Under the pieces are notes generated by a model that was not told the DNA's origin, ran no database searches, and saw only the letters and a program-made list of their open reading frames with translations. This document shows, in pieces, positions 45,041-52,734 of a DNA stretch of 52,734 nt. The position numbers and the translations under genes are program-made. Source of the stretch: Gemmatales bacterium (GTDB taxonomy: Bacteria > Planctomycetota > Planctomycetia > Gemmatales > HRBIN36); contig JANXCQ010000029.1 in NCBI GenBank assembly GCA_025060195.1, positions 1 to 52,734 of the forward strand, given 5' to 3'. Every line of letters begins with the position of its first letter. Within the stretch, counting starts at the first letter, position 1.

Positions 45041-45592
45041 ATGAGGACACGCATTATCGGCGTCGGGCTGGCGGCACTGCTAGTAACTAGCCTGGCAGTT
45101 GCCCAAAGCCTGAAATCAGGCCCGCAAGTCGGGCAAAGTCGGCCAGGGGCCTTTCACCCGCTCAACGTCTTCAATGTGGACCAACCTAGCCGTAACGGCC
45201 AGAAAAACTGCTTTGTTTGACAGTTCGGCCCTGCTCCCGTCGCTCTGATTTTCGCCCGTGAGATGAGCGACGGCTTGACCAGTCTGGTCAAGAAGCTGGA
45301 TAGTGCGGCTGCCAGTGATAAGTCCCTCAAGGCCTGTGTTGTCTTCCTCTCGGATGACCCTGATCTGGAAAAGCGGCTGCAAGCGTTCATTGAGAAAGAG
45401 AATGTGAAGCATGTAAACTTTGGTATTGACAACCCCGCCGGGCCCAAAGGTTGGAACATTGCTAAGGACGCCGAGCTCACCGCGGTCTTCTATGTGAAGA
45501 ACAAAGTCGTGGCTAATCATGCCGTGGCCAAAGGCGGGCTGAAAGCTGAGACCGTGGATGCCATTATCGCCGACTTGGCCAAGCTGAAGTGA
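45041..45592 (+). CDS. exported thioredoxin-like selenoprotein candidate, CxxU (in-frame TGA)
   Basis: Read through TGA 45218-45220 as selenocysteine, the frame gives 183 residues. AAAGGAGGT at 45026-45034 lies 6 bases before ATG 45041, and the first 22 residues are a signal peptide (MRTRIIGVGLAALLVTSLAV, then AQ). The next part reads GPQVGQSRPGAFHPLNVFNV, then NGQKN and C57-F-V-U60, then QFGPAPVALIFARE. Planctomycete proteins of this plan, as I recall them, have CxxC here. The 124 codons after the TGA stay open and read as protein (VVFLSDDPDLEKRL, FGIDNPAGPKGWNIAK). A SECIS-like hairpin follows the TGA. The likely role is periplasmic thiol/selenol redox. The alternative is a nonsense mutation, with only the part from ATG 45263 being translated. 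Confidence 0.8.
45237..45273 (+). promoter_or_regulatory. candidate bacterial SECIS element
   Basis: Outer stem CCGTCGCTC (45237-45245) pairs perfectly with GAGCGACGG (45265-45273). Inside it, A45248-T45251 pairs with A45261-T45264 (one U-G pair), T45252 is bulged, C45253 pairs with G45260, and the apical loop is GCCCGT (45254-45259). The loop starts 33 nt after the TGA and begins with G. Both features fit bacterial SECIS rules, and a bulged U is also found in the E. coli fdhF element. Folding was done by eye. Confidence 0.7.
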
Positions 45593-45714
45593 GCAGGCCT
45601 CATTATCCCTGGCGCCGAAACCATTCCAGGCTTCTCGCCATCTAAAATCAGATATCCCTGCTTTCCATTCAGAAAGCGACACGACGGGCTTGCTCGTCGA
45701 AGTACCAAGCGCAG

Positions 45715-45741
45715 CCGTCAGCTACATGCTGACGGTTTTTT
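45715..45741 (+). terminator. rho-independent terminator
   Basis: Perfect 8-bp stem CCGTCAGC/GCTGACGG with loop TACAT, followed by six T (45736-45741). It lies 122 bases after the selenoprotein gene and ends its transcript before the MmgE/PrpD gene. Confidence 0.9.
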
Positions 45742-45827
45742 ATTGCCCTAGCATGATTTATGAACCATGCCAGCTTATGCAACACCAAGGTGGGTGGCTA
45801 TTACTGGCCCTGGAGGGAGGCTAATCT

Positions 45828-47219
45828 ATGTCCGAAAGGACTTTGGCGGAACGCCTTGCCTGCTATGCCTCGCGCTTACGCTACGAGGATCTGCCACCAC
45901 AAGTGGTGCATGAAGTCAAGCGGCGCTTCATTGACTCGTTCGCCACGGCACTGGGCGCTTGGCATGCAGAGGCCCACCAGATTGCGCGACGCTGCGCTTT
46001 ACGCATCCGCAGCCTTCCTCCCTGTACGTTACTCGGCGGCGGCCAGACTAGTCCCGAATGGGCCACTTTTGTCAACGGCCTGCTCGTCCGCTTTCTCGAT
46101 TTCAATGACACCTACTTGTCTCTGGAACCTGCCCATCCCAGCGACAATCTCAGCGCTATCTGGGCCGTAGGTGAGTGGGTCGGCGCTTGTGGTCGGGACC
46201 TGATCACGGCCGCCGCATTGGCTTACGAAGTCCAATGTCGCCTGTGCGATGCCGCTTCACTACGCAAACATGGTTTCGACCATGTGGTCTACGGAGCGTT
46301 TTCCTCCTGTCTGGCCGCATGCAAATTGCTCCAGCTCGACGAGAAACGTACGGTGCACGCGCTGGGCATCGCGGGCGTTTCCAACGTTGCCTTACGACAA
46401 ACCCGCGCGGGCGAACTCAGTATGTGGAAAGGGTGTGCGTTTGCCCACGCGGCGCGTAACGGCGTTTTCGCCGCGCTGTTGGCTGCCGAAGGCTTGACTG
46501 GTCCTGCGCCGATCTTCGAGGGCGAACTTGGCTTTATGAAGCTTATCACCGGGCCGTTTCGCTTAGCGCCCCTGGCCGCCGAGAATGGCCCCGCCAGTCC
46601 TGACGATTTCATGATCCGACGCACCTACATCAAATATTGGCCCGTGGAATACCATGCCCAAAGTGCCGTAGAAGCGGCCTTACAGTTGCGCCCCCAGATC
46701 TCCCGCCTGGAGGACATAGAACACATTGACGTATTCACCTTTGACGCCGCAGTGGACATCATCGGCAAAGACCCAGAAAAATGGCGCCCACGTACGCGGG
46801 AGACCGCTGATCATAGTTTGCCCTATTGCATCGCCGTCGCTCTGTACGACGGCCAGGTTACCCTCGACAGCTTCGATGAACGCCATCTTCACGACTCCGC
46901 TTTACTCGAGCTTGTCGCCAAGGTTCGTGTCCACCGCGATGCTACGTTGTCCGCACGCTATCCCAAGAGCATCCCAAATCGGATTGTGATACATCTACGC
47001 GGAGGGACTTCGCTTACCGCAGAAGTCGAATTCCCACGCGGCCATGCCTGCAATCGCATGACAGACTCCGAACTGGAGCAGAAGTTTCGCTCTCTAGTAA
47101 CGCCATTATACGGCGCCGACCGCACGGCCCATCTGTTAGCCAGTCTTTGGCAGGTGGAGGAGATCGCTCACGCTAAGTCGCTTATGGAAATGTTCCAATT
47201 CATTCCTGCCGAGGAATAG
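45828..47219 (+). CDS. MmgE/PrpD family protein
   Basis: 463 residues with the MmgE/PrpD two-domain plan: RFIDSFATALGAW, then VNGLLVRFLDFNDTYL followed by HPSDNLSAIWAVGE, and ALGIAGVSNVALRQTRAGELSMWKG-type segments in the helical domain. The family includes 2-methylcitrate dehydratase (PrpD), cis-aconitate decarboxylase and immune-responsive gene 1 homologues. No prpB or prpC gene is nearby, so propionate breakdown is not supported by context and the substrate stays open. ATG 45828 follows a GGAGGGAGG ribosome site. Confidence 0.87.
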   Translation: MSERTLAERLACYASRLRYEDLPPQVVHEVKRRFIDSFATALGAWHAEAHQIARRCALRIRSLPPCTLLGGGQTSPEWATFVNGLLVRFLDFNDTYLSLEPAHPSDNLSAIWAVGEWVGACGRDLITAAALAYEVQCRLCDAASLRKHGFDHVVYGAFSSCLAACKLLQLDEKRTVHALGIAGVSNVALRQTRAGELSMWKGCAFAHAARNGVFAALLAAEGLTGPAPIFEGELGFMKLITGPFRLAPLAAENGPASPDDFMIRRTYIKYWPVEYHAQSAVEAALQLRPQISRLEDIEHIDVFTFDAAVDIIGKDPEKWRPRTRETADHSLPYCIAVALYDGQVTLDSFDERHLHDSALLELVAKVRVHRDATLSARYPKSIPNRIVIHLRGGTSLTAEVEFPRGHACNRMTDSELEQKFRSLVTPLYGADRTAHLLASLWQVEEIAHAKSLMEMFQFIPAEE

Positions 47220-47560
47220 GTCAACCGCAGAGCGCCTAAAGTTTTTTCAAAAATTTTTCTTGACGCTTGGCTGATCTGAGCCATAATAAACGAACTCCAA
47301 GACGTACCTGTATTGGTCAGGCCTTTGGAAACGCGCCACTATGCGTAGCAAGCAAACTCACCTGGTGGTTGTGCCCCAGCGCTACATGTGGCCCGACCCA
47401 TTTACCTGAGTAGCTGAACTCAGGGCGGTCGTTCCTAAACGTTGAACTGGTCCGCGAGGCGTAAAACATCTTGCTTGCTTCTTCAACCAATATAGGCTGA
47501 GGAACCGACAGTGGGTCGGTTCACCATCATCAACGGATTCTGCAGAAGGAGGGAGGCACC
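47220..47560. other. long leader region of the second cytochrome gene
   Basis: 341 bases with a good promoter at 47260-47287, so the transcript would have a leader of about 265 nt. Within it is a 22-codon ORF (47341-47409, MRSKQTHLVVVPQRYMWPDP then FT) with a poor ribosome site. A 7-bp hairpin AACCGAC/GTCGGTT (47503-47521) lies 24 bases before the gene's AAGGAGG site. No known riboswitch class was recognised. Confidence 0.5.
47260..47287 (+). promoter_or_regulatory. sigma-70-like promoter
   Basis: TTGACG (47260-47265), 16 bases, CATAAT (47282-47287): five of six matches in each box. It directs transcription towards the small cytochrome gene at 47561. An A/T-rich stretch with T6 and A5 runs lies just upstream and could act as an UP element. 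Confidence 0.65.
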
Positions 47561-47938
47561 ATGCAAAGGCTGTGGATGAGTCTGGGGCTCACGGCCACTC
47601 TAGCGGTCATGTGGTGCTGTGGCAGTGCTTTGTCCCAAGAGCCGAAGTACACCATCAAGGAAGTCATGAAAATGGCTCACTCGGGTAAGCCTGCCTTATG
47701 CGCCAAAGCTCAGCAAGGGAAAGCCACGCCTGAAGAACTCAAGATGCTCGTGGAACTTTATGAAGCCCTGGCTGCGAATAAACCACCTCGAGGCAGTGTG
47801 GACGATTGGAAACAACGCACCTCCGCCTTAGTGGAGGCAGCCAAAGCGCTCGTCGCCAACGAGCCAGACGCGATTGCCAAGTATAAGAAGGCTCTCAACT
47901 GTGCCGGCTGCCACAAAGAACATAAGCCTGCTGCATAG
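47561..47938 (+). CDS. second small secreted c-type cytochrome with C-terminal heme motif
   Basis: 125 residues. A signal peptide (core LGLTATLAVMWCCGSALS) precedes a mature protein of about 100 residues, mostly helical, with EVMKMAHSGKPALC and LKMLVELYEALAA. The only heme motif, CAGCH, is seven residues from the end in LNCAGCHKEHKPAA. The overall plan is that of the cytochrome at 18671-19102, though the two are clearly diverged. ATG 47561 follows AAGGAGGGAGG. It has its own promoter, a long leader and a downstream terminator, so it is probably a single-gene transcript. Confidence 0.75.
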   Translation: MQRLWMSLGLTATLAVMWCCGSALSQEPKYTIKEVMKMAHSGKPALCAKAQQGKATPEELKMLVELYEALAANKPPRGSVDDWKQRTSALVEAAKALVANEPDAIAKYKKALNCAGCHKEHKPAA

Positions 47939-48929
47939 ACGGCTTTCCGCAAGCTACTAAGCTGCCGACGGTACTAAGAAGCTGCTGAACTGCACATATC
48001 CGTCGTTGGATGCTCCCATGGCGTAGGCATGCGTAATAGCGTGTTCGGTATGCACGCGTAATATATGCCTGCGCGCTCAATGCGCCTTCATGCGCATATA
48101 AATGTGCGGCGTCACGTAAACCTGGCAGTAAAGGTCTTCCTGCCAGGTTTTTTTGTGCAACTGCTAGTCGTACTGGCGATGTAGGTTATTTCCCCGCACA
48201 TAAGCGCCGTCCGCTGACTGTTTTTCGCCTAACCAATGGCATGAGCGCTTGGCTGCGCTGAATCACCTTTCCTCCTCCTGCCAACAGGGCCACTCAACCC
48301 GTCGTGACCATCACAACTGAAACACCTGAATACCAGCCGCATGGATTAGTCGAGCATCATACCCTTTAGCATGGGGGATTCTGCGACGAGCACCTCACCA
48401 CGACCATAACAGGGCCTCAGCCAAAAAATATTGTGCAAATATCTCCGAGATAGTTGCATTACAAAAAACATATCACCTGAGTCGCAAACCCGCCCCCACC
48501 AAAGGCAACCATTACTAACGGTAACGGTTTGACAATGTTCTGAGAAGAGTGGCTAATGTAGGAAGGGTAAACGGCCTAGTTCCTGATCCTCAAGACCGCG
48601 ATTTCCCTCGAGGTTCAGCCCGTTCTGTCCCTCATTTTGCCCAGCCATCACTGTCTGCGAAGGCGCAACTGGACAAGCCATTGTTGAGTATTGGCCTACG
48701 CAAAAATATGCTCCAGTCGATATGACATGTCTATTCAAGGCGAATAAGCAAGATCAAAACATGCGTTGTCACATGCATTTTACCTTGGGGGCCGCCATGC
48801 CATCCTGATAAGCAGTGCGACGCCGCCCACTCCTACGAAATTTCCTAGCCTGGGCTTAGAACATAAAGCAAATCACAATGATTCTTGAGCAATTTGCCTA
48901 AGGAGCCGGAAACTAATAAACCCTTTGCC
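47939..48929. other. long intergenic region with terminator
   Basis: Nearly 1 kb without a supportable gene. Holds imperfect repeats containing GCGTAATA (48024-48063), a TGCGC/GCGCA hairpin near 48081-48096, the terminator at 48120-48154, an imperfect 9-bp hairpin (AACCATTAC/GTAACGGTT, 48507-48529), and a possible promoter overlapping it (TTGACA 48529-48534, 17 bases, GCTAAT). That promoter would give the next gene a leader of over 350 nt. Confidence 0.45.
48120..48154 (+). terminator. rho-independent terminator
   Basis: 9-bp perfect stem ACCTGGCAG/CTGCCAGGT with an 11-base loop, running into seven T (48148-48154). It ends the cytochrome transcript about 180 bases after its stop. Confidence 0.88.
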
Positions 48930-51701
48930 ATGAGCCGACTAGCTTATTGCCTAACGCCCTACCGCTTGCCTGGTCTGCATACGATGATGCTGACCGCAGA
49001 CGACGTTGCCGCACTCTGGAACGGTTACCTGGTGTTATGGCACCCCGCAATAGTGCGCCTCTGTTCGGAACCGCCTCAGTTGGCTTCGCCCTATGATCAC
49101 GAGCAACCAAATGCTCCCCATATTTATACGCTCCCTGAAACTCCGCCCCTCTACTTGCCCGATGACTGGTCGGAGCGCGTGCGCCAAGCGGGGGGAGTCA
49201 GCGTTACAGCAGGAGTGGATCGGCAAGTAGTCGTACGAGAGGCCTTGGCCGCCTTGGGTATCGAACCAACCCCCTATGACCGCCCAGAACCCTTTTACGC
49301 TTTGGGTCTAGGTTACGCACTCTTGCAGGCATTTTTCGAGGGTATGCAACACCCTTGGACGCTATCCACGTCCGAGTTTTGGAACGATGTCAAGACCGCG
49401 GCGGCGACCCAAGATGAGAACACCCGACACAGCTTGTTACAATCGGCCGCACAGCGCTTACGCCAAGCCCGCGAAACGTTGTATAGTGGCACCATCTACG
49501 TATTAGCCGTCGTGTTTGCCGAAGACCTGACCCATAACAACTTTGTCCACGATTTGCTACAGCTCGACCTGCCGTGGAACGTCGTAGCTAGTGGTGAACA
49601 TTTGGAATGTTGGGCAAAACAAAATCCTGAAACTTGGGAAAAACTGCGTCAGCGCGTGATACAGGAGCGCGTAGAACTTTGCGCTGGGCCTTACCATGAG
49701 CGCCCCGACGCACTGTTGCCCATTGGCTCGCAACTATGGAATCTGCGTAAGGGCATGGCCGTATATAAGGAACTAGTTGGCGGAGAGCCACGCGTCTTCG
49801 CGCGTAAAAAGTTTGGTTATACGCCGAGCTTTCCCGCCTTCCTGCATCGGTTCGGACTAAGCCGCATGCTTTTTTTACCTTCCGAGCAAGGAGTCATTCC
49901 TGAATATCGCGCGGCAAGCATTGAGTGGACGTCTCCCGATGGTCATCGGGTCGAGGCGATCACGCGTAAGCCCTTACCTGGCGACGACCCGTTGACTTAT
50001 TTCCATTGGGCCTACCACGTGATTAGGACTATCCGGGAGGATACGACGCCCAACTTAGTGTTAACTTTCTACCAGTCGTCCCCCAGACCGCCTGCTCACG
50101 ACTGGCTGGAATTGCATAGCTTAGCCTCGGTGCTTGGAGAGTTAGTAACCGCGACACGTTGGATGAATGAAATTCCCATAGGCGAGTATCCGACGCCTCC
50201 TGGTGCAGACGATTTTCATTCCTGCTATCTGGACGACCTCGTGGCCGCACGTGCGGTTGACCCTGTCGGCCTGTTTATGCGACACCATCGGCAGAGGCGC
50301 GCTTTGGAAGCGGCGTGGACGTTAGCGGCCCTTTGGCGTGTCCTGATGCCCAGCGGTGCGGAAACCCATGGATTCGCCCGACTGCGCGAACTGGAAGCGA
50401 AACTGGAATCAGGCGGAGACATCGAATCGGATTTAGCCGCCGTGACGCACGAGCTTCTCCAGCGCCTGGCCGAACGCCTGCTGAGTCGTGCACAAAGCGA
50501 TCAACCTGGGCACCTGTTGTTCAACGTTTGCCCCAGAGAGCGAAAAATGGTTACTACTCTCGATAACATCGCGACGCCACTACCAAGTCCCGCCAAAGCC
50601 ACACAGCCTCTGGGCGGTGGCAAGGCGGAAGTGGTAGTGCAAGTCCCAGGCTTGGGATTTGCCTGGTTGCCTAACCGCGTCGCGCCAGGCACCTTGGTCG
50701 CTCTGCCAAAGACGAAACTCGCTGAAGGCTTGACGCTGCGCAACGAGTATTTCGAGGCAGAAGTTGACGAACAAACAGGCGGACTACGCGCCTTTCGCGA
50801 TTATAAGTGGCGCAACAATCGCATCGGCGAGATACTTGCCTTTGGCCCAGGCAGCGACATGCGCGCCGAACAGGTGGAAGTGACCTCCAGTGGACCCAGC
50901 CGCGGCGAAATCGTTACTCGAGGCGTGCTGCTAAACGGGCAGCAGCGCTTAGCCCGCTTCCAACAGCGATTCCGCATCTGGCGCGGCTACCCCTTATTAG
51001 TCATCGAAATCACCTTAGAACCTGAAAGTCCCGTGGAGATGCCTGCAGAAGGCGAAACTCCCTACGGTGCGACCTCCGCTTGGCATGCCGCTTACGTGGC
51101 ACGTTGGGCCTGGCGTGATCCACAAACACGCTTATTTCGCGCCGTTGCAGGCATCCGATTTCCTACCCAGCATACCCGACCCGAGACAGCCGAATATGTG
51201 GAAGTATGCACCCCTTTCAGTCGGACTACCTTATTTACGGGTGGGTTACCTTTTCTCCAGCGGCACAGTCAACGTATGCTCGACGTGATTCTCCTTTGTC
51301 CCGGGGAAAGAACCCGCACCTTCGAGTTAGCCTTAGGGCTGGAACTGAGTGAACCCGGACAACTGGCCCTCGAGTGGCTGACGCCCAGCTTGAGCATTCC
51401 CGTTTCTACAGGACCGCCGCATGTCGGAACCACCGGCTGGTTAGCTTGGCTTGACGCCGAGAACGTCGCCCTCTTCTCCTTACGCGTGCCCGAGGATGAT
51501 AGTGCAGCCTGGCTCGTGCAATTACAGGAAACTCGCGGCGTGTCCACCGAATGTTCGCTCCGTTGTCCTCGCAATCCCGTGCGGGCCTACGTGGTGGATG
51601 AGTGGAACCAGCCCCAACATGAGCTAACCGTCAACCAAGATGCGGTTCAAATATTCCTAGGAGCCCACGAACTCCTAACCCTGCGAGTAGAATTTGCTTA
51701 G
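48930..51701 (+). CDS. GH38-like protein lacking the expected nucleophile
   Basis: 923 residues from ATG 48930; the frame is open to TTG 48885 and neither start has a well-placed ribosome site. The central part aligns by eye with the GH38 alpha-mannosidase/deacetylase-like barrel: RVIQERVELCAGPYHERPD resembles the family's segment before the active site, and RKKFGYTPSFPAFLHRFGL matches PDxFGxxxxLPQIL-like text. The nucleophile aspartate is replaced by Lys293, and the N-terminal HxD zinc pair is not seen (PGLHTMMLT). From about 620, RNEYFEAEVDEQTGGLRAFRDY starts a GH38 C-terminal beta domain. No signal peptide. It may be a non-catalytic or re-tooled relative. Confidence 0.6.
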   Translation: MSRLAYCLTPYRLPGLHTMMLTADDVAALWNGYLVLWHPAIVRLCSEPPQLASPYDHEQPNAPHIYTLPETPPLYLPDDWSERVRQAGGVSVTAGVDRQVVVREALAALGIEPTPYDRPEPFYALGLGYALLQAFFEGMQHPWTLSTSEFWNDVKTAAATQDENTRHSLLQSAAQRLRQARETLYSGTIYVLAVVFAEDLTHNNFVHDLLQLDLPWNVVASGEHLECWAKQNPETWEKLRQRVIQERVELCAGPYHERPDALLPIGSQLWNLRKGMAVYKELVGGEPRVFARKKFGYTPSFPAFLHRFGLSRMLFLPSEQGVIPEYRAASIEWTSPDGHRVEAITRKPLPGDDPLTYFHWAYHVIRTIREDTTPNLVLTFYQSSPRPPAHDWLELHSLASVLGELVTATRWMNEIPIGEYPTPPGADDFHSCYLDDLVAARAVDPVGLFMRHHRQRRALEAAWTLAALWRVLMPSGAETHGFARLRELEAKLESGGDIESDLAAVTHELLQRLAERLLSRAQSDQPGHLLFNVCPRERKMVTTLDNIATPLPSPAKATQPLGGGKAEVVVQVPGLGFAWLPNRVAPGTLVALPKTKLAEGLTLRNEYFEAEVDEQTGGLRAFRDYKWRNNRIGEILAFGPGSDMRAEQVEVTSSGPSRGEIVTRGVLLNGQQRLARFQQRFRIWRGYPLLVIEITLEPESPVEMPAEGETPYGATSAWHAAYVARWAWRDPQTRLFRAVAGIRFPTQHTRPETAEYVEVCTPFSRTTLFTGGLPFLQRHSQRMLDVILLCPGERTRTFELALGLELSEPGQLALEWLTPSLSIPVSTGPPHVGTTGWLAWLDAENVALFSLRVPEDDSAAWLVQLQETRGVSTECSLRCPRNPVRAYVVDEWNQPQHELTVNQDAVQIFLGAHELLTLRVEFA

Positions 51702-51869
51702 TAACCGCCACTTCCCGCTCTCAGGTGGCCCTGGTTGGGCTGGAGCGCAACGGCTTAGGCCGTTACAATCGTGGAGAGAGCGTAAAAGTGCCTCGGCCAG
51801 TTGCAACCAGGAAAATTTCTTGCCAGAGCAGTTACGGGCGAAAACGAATCGCTCAAGGAGAAGCAGACC

Positions 51870-52466
51870 ATGCTCGGCTGGAAGCTCGGAGCACGCGATT
51901 TTCTCAAACGGGTCGGCGAGGAAATGCTGAATGTAAACGAAGGACAAATCCAACAGCTTGCCGATCTCATTTATGATTGTTACCAACACGGCCGCTTCGT
52001 GTTTCTCTGTGGCAACGGTGGAAGCGGTGCCAATGCGTCCCATTTCTGCGAAGATCTCGGCAAAGGTACGTTACGGCGCGAAGACCTGGACCAAGATGCT
52101 TGCAAACGGTTGAAAGTTCTCAGCCTCACGGACAATACCCCCTACATCCTGGCCTGGGCCAACGACGAAGGATATGAACGGATTTTTGTCGAACAACTGA
52201 AAAACCTCGCCAGTCCAGGGGACTTACTGATCGCTATCAGCGGCTCGGGCAACAGTCCTAATGTCTTGCGGGCCGTGGAATGGGCGAATCAACACGGCCT
52301 GACCACTTTCGGCTGCACAGGATTCGATGGCGGCAGACTTAAAACATTAGCCCAGTACAACCTGCACGTTCCCGTCCATGACATGGGTATTGTCGAGTCC
52401 ATCCATTTGACCATCTTTCATTGGGTCGTGGACAATCTCTATCGCCGCATTCACGGCGTGGCTTAG
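51870..52466 (+). CDS. SIS-domain protein, phosphoheptose isomerase (GmhA)-like
   Basis: 198 residues from ATG 51870 (AAGGAG at 51855-51860, 9 bases upstream; the frame is open to 51801). The SIS sugar-phosphate site is visible as LCGNGGSGANASHF (47-60) and AISGSGNSPNVLRAVEWA, and the C-terminal VESIHLTIFHWVVDNL is typical of GmhA-type proteins. GmhA makes D-glycero-heptose 7-phosphate for lipopolysaccharide or S-layer sugars. No other heptose gene lies in the window, so GmhA-like is as far as I would go. Confidence 0.85.
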   Translation: MLGWKLGARDFLKRVGEEMLNVNEGQIQQLADLIYDCYQHGRFVFLCGNGGSGANASHFCEDLGKGTLRREDLDQDACKRLKVLSLTDNTPYILAWANDEGYERIFVEQLKNLASPGDLLIAISGSGNSPNVLRAVEWANQHGLTTFGCTGFDGGRLKTLAQYNLHVPVHDMGIVESIHLTIFHWVVDNLYRRIHGVA

Positions 52467-52734
52467 CGGCTTATCCCGCGAGAAAGCGCTAAGAAAATTA
52501 GCACTGCGTGGATCGACAACATTCAAGCGCCCCTGAAATTAATCCACATTTTTCTTAGCTATTTAGTTTAGTGCATAAGACGGGCGAGACAGACGGTTTA
52601 CTAGATGGCCACATCTTTCTATATAAGGCAACGAATTTACCTTATAAACCTAAACCAGTCATGGAACCTCGTCCAGCAGTTGATAAAGGTATTTCAAATG
52701 CAGGGCGAAATTAAACTGACCTTGATTATTATCT
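52467..52734. other. non-coding end of window
   Basis: 268 bases of A/T-rich sequence after the SIS gene. I see no gene, terminator or repeat that I can support. Confidence 0.5.

Noticed and set aside
45263..45592. A separate 109-codon gene starting at ATG 45263
   Set aside because: It lacks a good ribosome site and begins inside the thioredoxin-like domain, while the longer frame has an excellent ribosome site, a signal peptide and a SECIS-like hairpin around the TGA.
48024..48100. Direct-repeat array (CRISPR-like)
   Set aside because: Only two imperfect short copies with no regular spacers; better described as local repeats before a terminator.

Overview
The window looks like chromosomal DNA of a planctomycete, probably near the Gemmata-type lineages. 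Pointers are a DUF1501 protein with a Tat-like leader (42671-44056), a secreted protein with the planctomycete-type N-terminal motif SLEDRCVPA (31773-32480), DUF1573, MJ0042-type zinc-ribbon and formylglycine-generating-enzyme genes, and bacterial homologues of formylmethanofuran dehydrogenase subunits (38591-42001). Methanofuran/tetrahydromethanopterin C1 genes are known from Planctomycetes. Many starts are GTG or TTG. There are no rRNA or tRNA genes, CRISPR arrays, insertion sequences or phage genes that I can support, so this is mostly ordinary chromosome rather than an accessory island.

Layout. 1-4.5 kb: end of an unknown gene, a DUF58 protein, a TgpA-like membrane transglutaminase and an isochorismatase-like hydrolase. 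4.7-9.2 kb: class V aminotransferase, ruvB and an OPT transporter. 9.2-14.1 kb (minus strand): large unknown membrane protein, membrane-anchored formylglycine-generating enzyme, AI-2E/PerM permease. 14.2-18.5 kb: bioB and bioF separated by a zinc-ribbon membrane protein and a putative nuclease-like protein. 18.6-20.5 kb: a small cytochrome, a coiled-coil protein and a gene-poor kilobase. 20.5-28.2 kb: GH57 glucanotransferase, a coupled M16 peptidase-nicotinamidase pair (minus), DUF1573 protein, alpha/beta hydrolase. 28.4-37.5 kb: glnE, surface protein, an unusual sugar-isomerase/aldolase fusion, polA. 37.5-42.5 kb: the C1 region, with a DUF2617-like gene, the FwdC-, FwdD- and FwdB-type subunits, a divergent RraA-like gene and a ribbon-helix-helix/zinc protein overlapping the FwdB gene. 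42.7-52.7 kb: DUF1501, an epimerase-like SDR, a thioredoxin-like selenoprotein candidate, MmgE/PrpD, a second small cytochrome, a GH38-like protein without the expected nucleophile, and a GmhA-like SIS protein.

The most notable item is the gene at 45041-45592. A strong ribosome site and signal peptide lead into one reading frame interrupted only by TGA at 45218-45220, which sits exactly where a thioredoxin-like CxxC motif would have its second cysteine. A perfect 9-bp stem with an inner hairpin, a bulged U and a G-first apical loop 33 nt after the TGA fits a bacterial SECIS. I read it as a selenocysteine protein (C57-x-x-U60), not a pseudogene. Second in interest are the C1 genes: the B subunit keeps both the FeS-cluster cysteines and the metal-ligand cysteine of archaeal redox-active FwdB, and a separate FwdD gene is translationally coupled to it.
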